A DNA stretch of 64,000 nt from Rheinheimera sediminis (GTDB lineage: Bacteria > Pseudomonadota > Gammaproteobacteria > Enterobacterales > Alteromonadaceae): assembly GCF_004005375.1 (NCBI RefSeq), contig NZ_RZUF01000008.1:62001-126000 (forward strand). The letters are read 5' to 3'. A program made the position numbers and the translations under genes. A model generated the notes under the pieces. That model was not told where the DNA came from and made no database searches. It saw nothing but the letters and a program-made list of their open reading frames with translations. Below are positions 28,101 to 36,025 of this stretch, in pieces (position 1 is the first letter of the stretch; each line of letters begins with the position of its first letter).

Positions 28101-29416
28101 TAGAAATTTACACCAAAGAATTCTTCTAATTTTTCAGCTATGAAATTCAAATGTTCTTCACCTAAACCAGGATAGATACCAACCCAAATAGTGTTGTTCA
28201 TTGTATTGTCGGTGTTCATCAGTTCACCTACAACCTTATACTCAAGATTGTGAAAATAAGGTTGTCTGATCAAATTGCCCGCAAACAATAACCGGGTTCC
28301 AATTTTATGCTGATCGAGATATTTAGTCAGGTCAGTGCGATTTACACCAGCTGAGTTTTTCACTGTAATAGGAAAACCAAACCAGGAAGGCTCTGAGTTT
28401 TCAGTTGGTTTAGCAACGTCGATATATTCGGATAAAGATTCCAGACGATTCTTTAAATACTCAAAGTTGGAATTACGCTTGGCAATAAACTCAGGAAGGC
28501 GCTTCAACTGAGCCAAACCACAGGCAGCTTGCATATCGGTGATTTTGAGGTTGTATCCCAAGTGTGAGTAGGTATATTTATGATCATAACCCGCTGGTAG
28601 GCTACCTAATTTCATACTAAATCTAGTACCACAAGTATTGTCACAACCAGGCTTACAGTAGCAGTCACGGCCCCAGTCTCTAAAAGACTCAGCAATACTA
28701 ATCAACTCTGAGTTGTTGGTGAATACAGCGCCGCCTTCACCCATGGTCATATGGTGAGCCGGATAAAAGCTCAGCGTTGCGATATCACCCCAAGTGCCAA
28801 CCATCTTACCGTCAAATTTAGCACCTAGTGCATCACAACAATCTTCGACTAACCAAAGACCATATTTTTCACAAAGAGCTTTCACTTTCGCCAGGTTAAA
28901 TGGGTTACCTAAAGTGTGAGCCAGCATAATAGCTTTTGTCTTCGGTGTGATTGCTGCCTCGATTAAATCGGCGTCGATATTATGAGTAGCCATATCCACA
29001 TCGACAAACACCGGTATAGCACCAAATTGCACTATAGGGTTCACAGTAGTTGGAAAGCCCGCTGCGACACCGATAACTTCATCACCTTTTTTAATAGCCC
29101 TTTCACCTAGTTTTGGCGAAGTCAAAGTGCTGAACGCAACGAGATTTGCAGAAGAACCAGAGTTAACAGTAATTAGGTGTTTTATACCGATAAAAGCTGC
29201 CAGTTCTTTTTCAAACTGCTCATTAAAACGACCTGTGGTTAACCAGCCGTCTAAGGAAGCGTCAACCATATACTGCAATTCGGTAGCACCTATCACTTTA
29301 CCTGAAGGCGGAATTGGAGTCTGACCAGCAATAAATAGTTTTTCTGCATATTGCACTTTGGCATACTGCTCTACTAAGTCTGCTATTTGTTTTCTTAAAG
29401 AATCAGTTGTCTGCAT
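28100..29416 (-). CDS. ddhC: CDP-6-deoxy-4-keto-glucose 3-dehydrase (PMP and 2Fe-2S enzyme)
   Basis: Removes the C3 hydroxyl of CDP-4-keto-6-deoxyglucose with pyridoxamine phosphate, working with the reductase DdhD. The 438-residue aminotransferase-fold protein has the diagnostic replacement of the PLP lysine: SFYPAHHMTMGEGG with His221 where aminotransferases carry Lys. The four-cysteine element near residues 252-262 (C-Y-C, then C and C) is the 2Fe-2S ligand region of the E1 enzyme. It overlaps ddhB by 14 bases and prt by one. This His plus Cys pair of signatures separates it from ordinary DegT aminotransferases. Confidence 0.95.
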   Translation of the reverse strand: MQTTDSLRKQIADLVEQYAKVQYAEKLFIAGQTPIPPSGKVIGATELQYMVDASLDGWLTTGRFNEQFEKELAAFIGIKHLITVNSGSSANLVAFSTLTSPKLGERAIKKGDEVIGVAAGFPTTVNPIVQFGAIPVFVDVDMATHNIDADLIEAAITPKTKAIMLAHTLGNPFNLAKVKALCEKYGLWLVEDCCDALGAKFDGKMVGTWGDIATLSFYPAHHMTMGEGGAVFTNNSELISIAESFRDWGRDCYCKPGCDNTCGTRFSMKLGSLPAGYDHKYTYSHLGYNLKITDMQAACGLAQLKRLPEFIAKRNSNFEYLKNRLESLSEYIDVAKPTENSEPSWFGFPITVKNSAGVNRTDLTKYLDQHKIGTRLLFAGNLIRQPYFHNLEYKVVGELMNTDNTMNNTIWVGIYPGLGEEHLNFIAEKLEEFFGVNF

Positions 29417-30476
29417 TATTCATATCTCTCATATAATCGTTTATTTCTTCTGCACAGGCTTTTTGCATATCATGCTTATTCAACCATGCCTGTTGCCACA
29501 GTATTATTCGCGTTAATGTCTGTTCCAAGCGCCAGGTTGGACCCCATCCCAAATGCTTTTTGGCTTTTGATACATCTAACTTTAAATAGCCAGCTTCGTG
29601 TGGATGAGCGTCGTTATCAAGCTTCCATGAGGAGTTTGGCCACAGCGCTGTCATTTTACTTAAAATCCAATCTACTGGTTTAGCATCGCCTTCAAAAGGA
29701 CCAAAGTTCCAGCCTTCTGCATACTTAGTTGGCTCTTCATAGAGTTTCTGGGCTAAAACCAAATAGCCTGACAATGGTTCTAAAACGTGTTGCCAAGGCC
29801 TGGTCGATTTAGGGTTGCGAATCACTACAGGCTCGTTGCGTTCAAACGCACTCAAAATGTCAGGGATCAGGCGATCATCAGCCCAATCACCGCCACCAAT
29901 CACATTACCAGCCCGAGCAGAAGCCAAACCAATACCTTTTTCCTGCATAAAAGAACGTCGGTAAGCAGATGTCACTAATTCGGCACAGCCTTTAGAGCTG
30001 CTATAAGGGTCAAACCCGCCCATAGGTTCATCTTCTCTGTAACCCCACTCCCATTCTTTATTCTCATAGCATTTATCTGTAGTCACGCTGACTATAGCTT
30101 TCAGATACTTACAGACTTTTGCTGCTTCCAACACTTTGGCTGTGCCCATAACATTTATGTCATAAGTCTCCAAAGGTTCTCTGTAAGACAAACGAACTAA
30201 AGGCTGAGCTGCCATATGGATCAGTATCTCAGGCTCAAAAGCTAATATACTGGATTTTAATTGTTCAAAATCACGTATATCACCAATCTCCGATTCTACT
30301 AAAGATCCTACCTTGGCTTCATTATATAAGCTGGGTGTTGTCGGTGGGATTAGTGCATAACCCTTGACTTTGGCGCCCATCAGATGTAACCAAATAGACA
30401 ACCAACTGCCCTTGAAGCCTGTATGACCAGTAACGAAAACGCGCTTGTTACGCCAAAAGTCTGGATTAACCATCAT
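29403..30476 (-). CDS. ddhB: CDP-glucose 4,6-dehydratase
   Basis: NAD-dependent dehydratase forming CDP-4-keto-6-deoxyglucose. From the ATG at 30476 it is 357 residues, the usual length; a longer frame to 30524 would overlap ddhA by 40 bases. NPDFWRNKRVFVTGHTGFKGSWL at the N-terminus, VSVTTDKCYENKEW with the Thr-Asp-Lys active site, the YSSSKGCAEL Tyr/Lys pair and GNVIGGGDWADDRLIPD are characteristic of RfbG/DdhB. AAGAGA precedes the two adjacent ATGs. It lies 8 bases after the ddhA stop. Confidence 0.95.
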   Translation of the reverse strand: MMVNPDFWRNKRVFVTGHTGFKGSWLSIWLHLMGAKVKGYALIPPTTPSLYNEAKVGSLVESEIGDIRDFEQLKSSILAFEPEILIHMAAQPLVRLSYREPLETYDINVMGTAKVLEAAKVCKYLKAIVSVTTDKCYENKEWEWGYREDEPMGGFDPYSSSKGCAELVTSAYRRSFMQEKGIGLASARAGNVIGGGDWADDRLIPDILSAFERNEPVVIRNPKSTRPWQHVLEPLSGYLVLAQKLYEEPTKYAEGWNFGPFEGDAKPVDWILSKMTALWPNSSWKLDNDAHPHEAGYLKLDVSKAKKHLGWGPTWRLEQTLTRIILWQQAWLNKHDMQKACAEEINDYMRDMNNADN

Positions 30477-30484
30477 ATTCTCTT

Positions 30485-31258
30485 TTATTCCCACACTTTC
30501 CAGGGAGCTTTGCCTGACTGCCACAAGGATTCCAAATGGACTTTATCACGTAACGTATCCATGGGTTGCCAGAAGCCATGATGCTCATAGGCCATAAGTT
30601 GCTTATCTTCAGCAAGAGTTATCAAGGGCTCTTGTTCCCATATAGTTGAATCAGCAGTAATGCGGCTGAGTACTTTAGGCGATAACACAAAAAAACCACC
30701 ATTAATCATGGCCCCATCGCCTTTAGGTTTTTCCTTAAAGCTCAGTACCTGACCCTTATTGATGTCTAAAGCTCCAAACCGACCAGGTGGGTAGGTTGCA
30801 GTTAAAGTAGCATCCTTTCCGTGAGTTTTATGGAACGCTATAGTTTCGGCAATATTAATATCACCCACACCATCACCATAGGTAAAACAAAACGCTTCTT
30901 CGTCCTTAACGTAATCAGCAACTCGTTTTAAGCGGCCACCAGTCATTGATTCGTCGCCTGTATCAACTAAAGTTACAACCCAAGGCTCAGCTCGTTTCTG
31001 ATGAACTTTCATCTGATTATCATGCATAGCGAAAGTGACATCTGATTGATGCAAGAAGTAATTGGCGAAATACTCTTTGATTACATATCCTTTGTAACCA
31101 CAACAAATGACGAACTCATTTACACCATGAGCTGAATACATTTTCATGATATGCCAGAGTATTGGTTTACCACCTATTTCGATCATAGGTTTGGGTCTTG
31201 TACTGGTCTCTTCACTGAGTCTGGTACCAAGGCCACCAGCAAGGATCACTGCTTTCAT
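30485..31258 (-). CDS. ddhA: glucose-1-phosphate cytidylyltransferase
   Basis: Joins glucose-1-phosphate and CTP to CDP-glucose, the entry step of 3,6-dideoxyhexose synthesis. The 257-residue length and ILAGGLGTRLSEETSTRPKP (nucleotide-binding loop), GGKPILWHIMKMYSAHG, CCGYKGYVIKEYF, and TYGDGVGDINI are textbook RfbF/DdhA. It sits 24 bases after ddhD and 8 before ddhB. Confidence 0.96.
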   Translation of the reverse strand: MKAVILAGGLGTRLSEETSTRPKPMIEIGGKPILWHIMKMYSAHGVNEFVICCGYKGYVIKEYFANYFLHQSDVTFAMHDNQMKVHQKRAEPWVVTLVDTGDESMTGGRLKRVADYVKDEEAFCFTYGDGVGDINIAETIAFHKTHGKDATLTATYPPGRFGALDINKGQVLSFKEKPKGDGAMINGGFFVLSPKVLSRITADSTIWEQEPLITLAEDKQLMAYEHHGFWQPMDTLRDKVHLESLWQSGKAPWKVWE

Positions 31259-31282
31259 CTGTTCATTTCCTATTTAAGTAAT

Positions 31283-32272
31283 CTAATAACTTTGCACAAA
31301 AGCGTCTGAGTAAAATTTATTTTCCGCTAATCCTGAAGCTAAAAAGCGCTCCTTTGCTGACTGAATCATTATATTTGAACCACAAGCGTAAACAGCTGAC
31401 TTTGCCATATTGTGATCTGATGCCAAAGCAACATCCTGGACATAGCCAGTATGATGAGGCCAGTTATCAGCCTTTCTCGACAGCACATAATTCACGTTTA
31501 CTTGCAGTTTTTTAAAAGAATGTGTCCAGAAAAACTCTTCAGGGAAACGATTCCCCCAATACAAACTGATTGGGCCACTTTGTACAAAATCCGGGTCATT
31601 ATCTAAACCGGACAGAATTGAAATAATGGGTGCTATTCCGGTGCCTGTAGCCAAAAAGACCAAATCTTGCTTACTGTCACGTAAAAAGAATGTTCCCTTA
31701 GGGCCTTCCATTCTTAACAAATCATTCTCTTTTGCCTGATTAAACCAATAATTACTCATTTTTCCATTTTCGAAACGCTTAATAAAAAGAACTATGTCGT
31801 TCTGCTCAGCTGTGCTAGCTACCGAATAACTTCTCCGAATGCTATTAGGACCTATTATATCTATATATTGGCCTTCCAAAAACTTAAAATGAGCCGTTGG
31901 TGGAAGTCTGAGAGTTACGCCTATCAACTCATCGGAAAAACGTGTGATGTGTTTAATCCGACAGGGCAAAGTTTTAATATCAATGCCATGTAATGCGCCT
32001 AAATCTTCAGCATCAATCAACAGGTCTGAACTTGGAGCACAACAACAAGTGAGAATTTTATTCTCAGCCCGATCATGTTCAGTTAGCGCGAGTTGTGTTT
32101 GCAGTTCAGCTATGGTGCCGGAAATCACTTTTGTTTTGCACACGCCACACTGACCAGTCTTGCAGCTGTACTCAAAAACTAAGCCAAACTTCAACGCTGA
32201 ATTCAGAATAGTCTCAGCAGCATTTCCGACAAATTGCTTCGCTTCACGGGTGTTTATTTTTAAATCATTCAT
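31283..32272 (-). CDS. ddhD: CDP-6-deoxy-delta-3,4-glucoseen reductase
   Basis: Iron-sulfur flavoprotein that passes electrons from NAD(P)H through FAD and a 2Fe-2S cluster to DdhC. The 329 residues divide into an N-terminal plant-type ferredoxin domain with CKTGQCGVC and a fourth Cys in the later TCCCAPSS, an FAD domain (RRSYSVAS), and an NAD domain (FLATGTGIAPIISIL, then YACGSNIMI). Length and domain order match Yersinia DdhD/AscD. It opens the ddh block, 53 bases after the Nudix gene gmm. Confidence 0.94.
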   Translation of the reverse strand: MNDLKINTREAKQFVGNAAETILNSALKFGLVFEYSCKTGQCGVCKTKVISGTIAELQTQLALTEHDRAENKILTCCCAPSSDLLIDAEDLGALHGIDIKTLPCRIKHITRFSDELIGVTLRLPPTAHFKFLEGQYIDIIGPNSIRRSYSVASTAEQNDIVLFIKRFENGKMSNYWFNQAKENDLLRMEGPKGTFFLRDSKQDLVFLATGTGIAPIISILSGLDNDPDFVQSGPISLYWGNRFPEEFFWTHSFKKLQVNVNYVLSRKADNWPHHTGYVQDVALASDHNMAKSAVYACGSNIMIQSAKERFLASGLAENKFYSDAFVQSY

Positions 32273-32325
32273 ATTGATGCTCTGAGCTCTCAGCTATCCC
32301 ATATCTATTTTAAATAAATGCTCAT

Positions 32326-32793
32326 CTAATTCAGATAACTTAATAAGTCTGAGAGAAAGACTTTGCTAAAACGATGTATTGTCTCATCAACCTCAACAGC
32401 TTGAATAGGAACCCAACGATAATTGTGATGTTGTACTAATGGGAGCTTCAACTCTTTACTATTTACTAACATGAAATGTGGGGCATTAATATAATGAGTT
32501 GATACTGACTCATCGAAACAACTGTTTTCGTAAAAATGGTCATAGATACCAAGCATTACAGAAGATTCGCGTTCAAATGAGCGCCCAAGCTCTGCTGCTG
32601 TGATACGTCTAAAAGCCTCTACTATAGTTTCACCTTTATAGGTACGACCGCCAGGTACAAACCAAAAATCGCTTGCTGGTTCGTTCTTACGTAAACCAAC
32701 CAACATTTCATGCTTTTCGTTCAGTACGACTAAATCAATAGAAAACAGTGGAGCAGTCTTAACCACTTGCTTGAAATCTTCAACGCTAAGCAT
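32326..32793 (-). CDS. gmm: GDP-mannose mannosyl hydrolase (Nudix)
   Basis: Hydrolyses GDP-mannose to GDP and mannose, adjusting the GDP-sugar pool. It is 155 residues with the shortened Nudix box peculiar to Gmm: PGGRTYKGETIVEAFRRIT followed by AAELG, in which the usual REUxEE glutamates are replaced. FWFVPGGR and the C-terminal HHNYRWVP are also as in WcaH. It shares one base with fcl and precedes ddhD. gmd-fcl-gmm is the standard order in colanic acid and many O-antigen loci. Confidence 0.92.
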   Translation of the reverse strand: MLSVEDFKQVVKTAPLFSIDLVVLNEKHEMLVGLRKNEPASDFWFVPGGRTYKGETIVEAFRRITAAELGRSFERESSVMLGIYDHFYENSCFDESVSTHYINAPHFMLVNSKELKLPLVQHHNYRWVPIQAVEVDETIHRFSKVFLSDLLSYLN

Positions 32794-33752
32794 TATTTTC
32801 TAAACACTTCCTGGTTGTCTAAAAACCATTCGTAAGTGCTTTCCAGCCCTGATTCCAAATCAACAGAATACTGCCAGCCTAGCTCTTTAAGACGGTCAAC
32901 ATTCATCAGTTTGCGTGGTGCACCATCAGGTTTAGTGGTATCCCATACGATGTTACCGGTGTAGCCAACAACCTTAGCTACAGTTTCAGTTAACTCTTTG
33001 ATCGTACAATCTAAGCCAGTGCCTACATTAATGTGGCTTAACATAGCGCTGGTGTGCTTATCGTAAGTCGACTTATCAAGTTCCATCACAAAAATGCTTG
33101 CTGCTGCCATATCATCAACATACAAAAACTCGCGCATTGGCGAACCTGACCCCCAAGCAATAACTTCTGTAGCATTTGCAAGCTTTGCTTCATGGAAGCG
33201 TCTTAGCAATGCCGGTATTACATGACTATTGTCAGGATGAAAATTATCATTAGGACCGTACAAATTTGTTGGCATTACACTACGGTAATCACGGCCATAT
33301 TGTCTTTGATAACTTTCACACAACTTAATACCTGCAATTTTCGCTAAAGCATAAGGCTCGTTGGTTGGCTCTAAAGTGCCTGTTAACAAAGCATCTTCAG
33401 CCATAGGCTGAGCAGCAAGTTTCGGATAAATACAGCTGGAACCGAGAAAAAGTAACTGTTGTACGTTGTTAACATGAGCTGCATGAATAATGTTGGCTTG
33501 TATCATTAAGTTTTCATAAATAAAGTCGGCAGGGTAGGTATTGTTAGCGATAATGCCCCCAACCTTAGCCGCGGCCAGGTATATCTGGTCTACATTTTGT
33601 TCAGCAAAAAACTGTTGAACAGCCGACTGATTAGTCAGATCTAATTCTTTGCGAGTTCTGGTAATAACCTCTGCTGTTCCGCTTTTTTCAAGCTGCCGCA
33701 CTATAGCCGAGCCAACCATACCGTTATGACCAGCAACAAATATCTTTTTCAT
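32793..33752 (-). CDS. fcl: GDP-L-fucose synthase
   Basis: Bifunctional 3,5-epimerase/4-reductase turning GDP-4-keto-6-deoxymannose into GDP-L-fucose. From the ATG at 33752 it is 319 residues; GAGG nine bases upstream decides this over the longer frame to 33785. [31 protein letters not shown] with the Tyr/Lys pair, and [11 protein letters not shown] are the WcaG motifs. A hairpin (33770-33801) lies in the 63-base gap after gmd. Confidence 0.95.
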   Translation of the reverse strand: MKKIFVAGHNGMVGSAIVRQLEKSGTAEVITRTRKELDLTNQSAVQQFFAEQNVDQIYLAAAKVGGIIANNTYPADFIYENLMIQANIIHAAHVNNVQQLLFLGSSCIYPKLAAQPMAEDALLTGTLEPTNEPYALAKIAGIKLCESYQRQYGRDYRSVMPTNLYGPNDNFHPDNSHVIPALLRRFHEAKLANATEVIAWGSGSPMREFLYVDDMAAASIFVMELDKSTYDKHTSAMLSHINVGTGLDCTIKELTETVAKVVGYTGNIVWDTTKPDGAPRKLMNVDRLKELGWQYSVDLESGLESTYEWFLDNQEVFRK

Positions 33753-33769
33753 GAAAACCTCAAATATGA

Positions 33770-33801
33770 AAACCACAATACACAAGGATATATTGTGGTT
33801 T
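33770..33801 (-). other. AT-rich intercistronic stem-loop between gmd and fcl
   Basis: Eleven paired bases (AAACCACAATA and TATTGTGGTTT) enclose a 10-base loop. On the minus strand TTTTCATATTTG follows. The stem has few GC pairs, so it could be a leaky terminator or an mRNA-stabilising hairpin; the fcl ribosome site GAGG lies 8 bases further on. Confidence 0.55.
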
Positions 33802-33815
33802 CAGAACACTAGTCG

Positions 33816-34934
33816 TTACTCTACAGATACTGGCAACTCATAGCCATGCGCTTTTAATAAAGCATGGCGCTTTGCTGATTTTAGATCGGCTGCAACCATT
33901 TCAGCACACATTTCCTGTGTGGTAATTTCGGGCACCCAACCTAATACTTGCTTCGCTTTAGTTGGGTCACCTAATAAAGTTTCCACCTCGGCAGGTCGGA
34001 AATAACGAGGATCAACTTTTACAATAACATCTCCCACTTTCAGTGCCGGAGCGTTATCACCTTCGATTTGTTCAACAACAGCAATTTCATCAACACCCTG
34101 GCCTTCGAAACGCAAAGTGACGCCTAATTCTTTTGCCGACCAGCTGATAAACTCACGAACCGAATATTGCACACCCGTCGCAATTACGAAATCGTCTGGC
34201 TGCTCTTGCTGCAACATCATCCATTGCATACGTACATAGTCTTTCGCATGACCCCAGTCACGCAAAGCATCCATGTTGCCCATGTACAGGCAGGACTCTA
34301 AACCTTGGGCAATATTTGATAAGCCACGAGTAATTTTACGGGTAACAAAAGTTTCGCCACGGCGCGGAGATTCATGGTTAAACAGAATACCGTTACAAGC
34401 ATACATACCATAGGATTCGCGGTAGTTAACAGTGATCCAGTAGGCATACATTTTGGCAACAGCGTAAGGAGAACGTGGGTAAAAAGGCGTAGTCTCTTTC
34501 TGCGGTATTTCCTGCACTAAACCATAGAGCTCTGACGTTGAAGCTTGATAAAAGCGGGTTTTCTTTTCCAAACCTAGCAAGCGAATTGCCTCAAGTAACC
34601 TTAGAGTACCCATTGCATCTACATCAGCAGTGTACTCCGGCGATTCAAAACTTACGGCAACATGGCTTTGTGCACCTAAATTGTACACTTCGTCTGGCTG
34701 AACCTCCTGCAGTATACGCGTAAGGTTTGATGAATCCGTCAAATCACCGTAATGAAGGATAAAATTTTTATTATCTATGTGCGGGTCCTGATAAATATGA
34801 TCCACACGTTGTGTGTTAAAAGATGAAGCACGGCGTTTAATACCATGAACTTCATAACCTTTTTCCAATAAAAACTCGGCCAAATAAGAGCCATCTTGAC
34901 CTGTTACACCAGTGATTAACGCTTTTTTCTTCAT
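33816..34934 (-). CDS. gmd: GDP-mannose 4,6-dehydratase
   Basis: Converts GDP-mannose to GDP-4-keto-6-deoxymannose, the first step toward GDP-fucose and related sugars. The 372 residues start [18 protein letters not shown] and include [19 protein letters not shown], the QASTSELYG block, [15 protein letters not shown] with the Tyr/Lys pair, and [17 protein letters not shown]. All are diagnostic of Gmd. It follows wzz by 38 bases and precedes fcl. Confidence 0.97.
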   Translation of the reverse strand: MKKKALITGVTGQDGSYLAEFLLEKGYEVHGIKRRASSFNTQRVDHIYQDPHIDNKNFILHYGDLTDSSNLTRILQEVQPDEVYNLGAQSHVAVSFESPEYTADVDAMGTLRLLEAIRLLGLEKKTRFYQASTSELYGLVQEIPQKETTPFYPRSPYAVAKMYAYWITVNYRESYGMYACNGILFNHESPRRGETFVTRKITRGLSNIAQGLESCLYMGNMDALRDWGHAKDYVRMQWMMLQQEQPDDFVIATGVQYSVREFISWSAKELGVTLRFEGQGVDEIAVVEQIEGDNAPALKVGDVIVKVDPRYFRPAEVETLLGDPTKAKQVLGWVPEITTQEMCAEMVAADLKSAKRHALLKAHGYELPVSVE

Positions 34935-34972
34935 TATAAATGCCTATGTCAATTAAAAATTTTATCTACTAT

Positions 34973-35911
34973 TCAATTTCTTAGTCTTGGAAAGAGCAGA
35001 ACAACAAAAACTCCGAAAATGCAACCGAAAAAGGTGGTAACAACGACAATAATCGAACGTCTCGGCTCATATTTCATTTCAGGAACAAACGCCGAATCAA
35101 TCATTTTGAACATATATTCGTCACGAGAATTTGCAAGCATCAAAGTTTTAGTCTGTTCTTCAATTAATGAAAATAAAGTTGTTTTAACCTCAGATATATT
35201 AGTTTTTAAAATTTGTTGCTCTAAATACACAATACTTTTTTCAGCCTCTTGAATATCTTTTAACTTCATATCCTGATTTATATCAGCAACTAGCCAGTCA
35301 AGTATCTGCTTTGCGAGAAACGGAGAATAATGTTTAAACTCCAAAGTAATCAATCCTGATTTTATGTCTTTTGATAACTTAAAAAGATCACTAAAAACAG
35401 CATAAGCCTCTTGCATCGATGGCTCAGGTTTTCTTGGTGCTTTAACATTTCTTATCCAAGACATATCCTTAACACTATATAAACTCCCGTCGATAGCTAA
35501 TGTATTACTTTGCCGATCCCAGCCTTTAGCTGCCATAAGTTCCACTAGTATATTGTGTTTTCTAATAAATTTCGAAATGAAATCTCTGGATTGTAAAGTC
35601 TGTAACGCTATTGTTGTTTTGTCTATTCCACCAGAACCTAAATTTACTCCTGCCATTGCAGCTAAACCACCTAACTGCCCAGGTAATACACTGGAATTTT
35701 TTTGTTCAGCAGGAACCATTAACAATTCACTTCTGTATATATCACTCAAACCTAGCGAGTAATAAATCGAAGAAGCTCCAAATAAAAAGGTAACTAAAAT
35801 GATGGTTAACTTTCCCTTCCAGATAAGTGAAAGGAGACCAATTAAGTCTATCTCGTCATCACCGGATTTATTCACAAGCTCATTATTTGTGCTATTTTTA
35901 TCGTGAATCAT
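34973..35911 (-). CDS. wzz: O-antigen chain-length determinant Wzz
   Basis: Polysaccharide co-polymerase that sets the modal number of repeat units, anchored in the inner membrane with a large periplasmic coiled-coil domain. The 312-residue protein has a Wzz-type N-terminus (EIDLIGLLSLIWKGK then membrane segment TIILVTFLFGASSIYYSLG) and a second membrane segment near the C-terminus (SIIVVVTTFFGCIFGVFVV). The proline-rich pre-TM2 motif appears as AFVPEMKYEPRR. There is no Walker-type kinase domain, so it is a class 1 rather than Wzc-type co-polymerase. It stands between the WbfF-like exporter and gmd, as OtnB beside OtnA. Confidence 0.92.
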   Translation of the reverse strand: MIHDKNSTNNELVNKSGDDEIDLIGLLSLIWKGKLTIILVTFLFGASSIYYSLGLSDIYRSELLMVPAEQKNSSVLPGQLGGLAAMAGVNLGSGGIDKTTIALQTLQSRDFISKFIRKHNILVELMAAKGWDRQSNTLAIDGSLYSVKDMSWIRNVKAPRKPEPSMQEAYAVFSDLFKLSKDIKSGLITLEFKHYSPFLAKQILDWLVADINQDMKLKDIQEAEKSIVYLEQQILKTNISEVKTTLFSLIEEQTKTLMLANSRDEYMFKMIDSAFVPEMKYEPRRSIIVVVTTFFGCIFGVFVVLLFPRLRN

Positions 35912-36025
35912 TTACGAACACCAATATTAAAACGAATGAAAACGAATTGACATAAATCATGCCTATCAGTGCGATAGAATAATTAACTGCCTAATACTTT
36001 TATTAAAAAACGCTCACAAATACTA

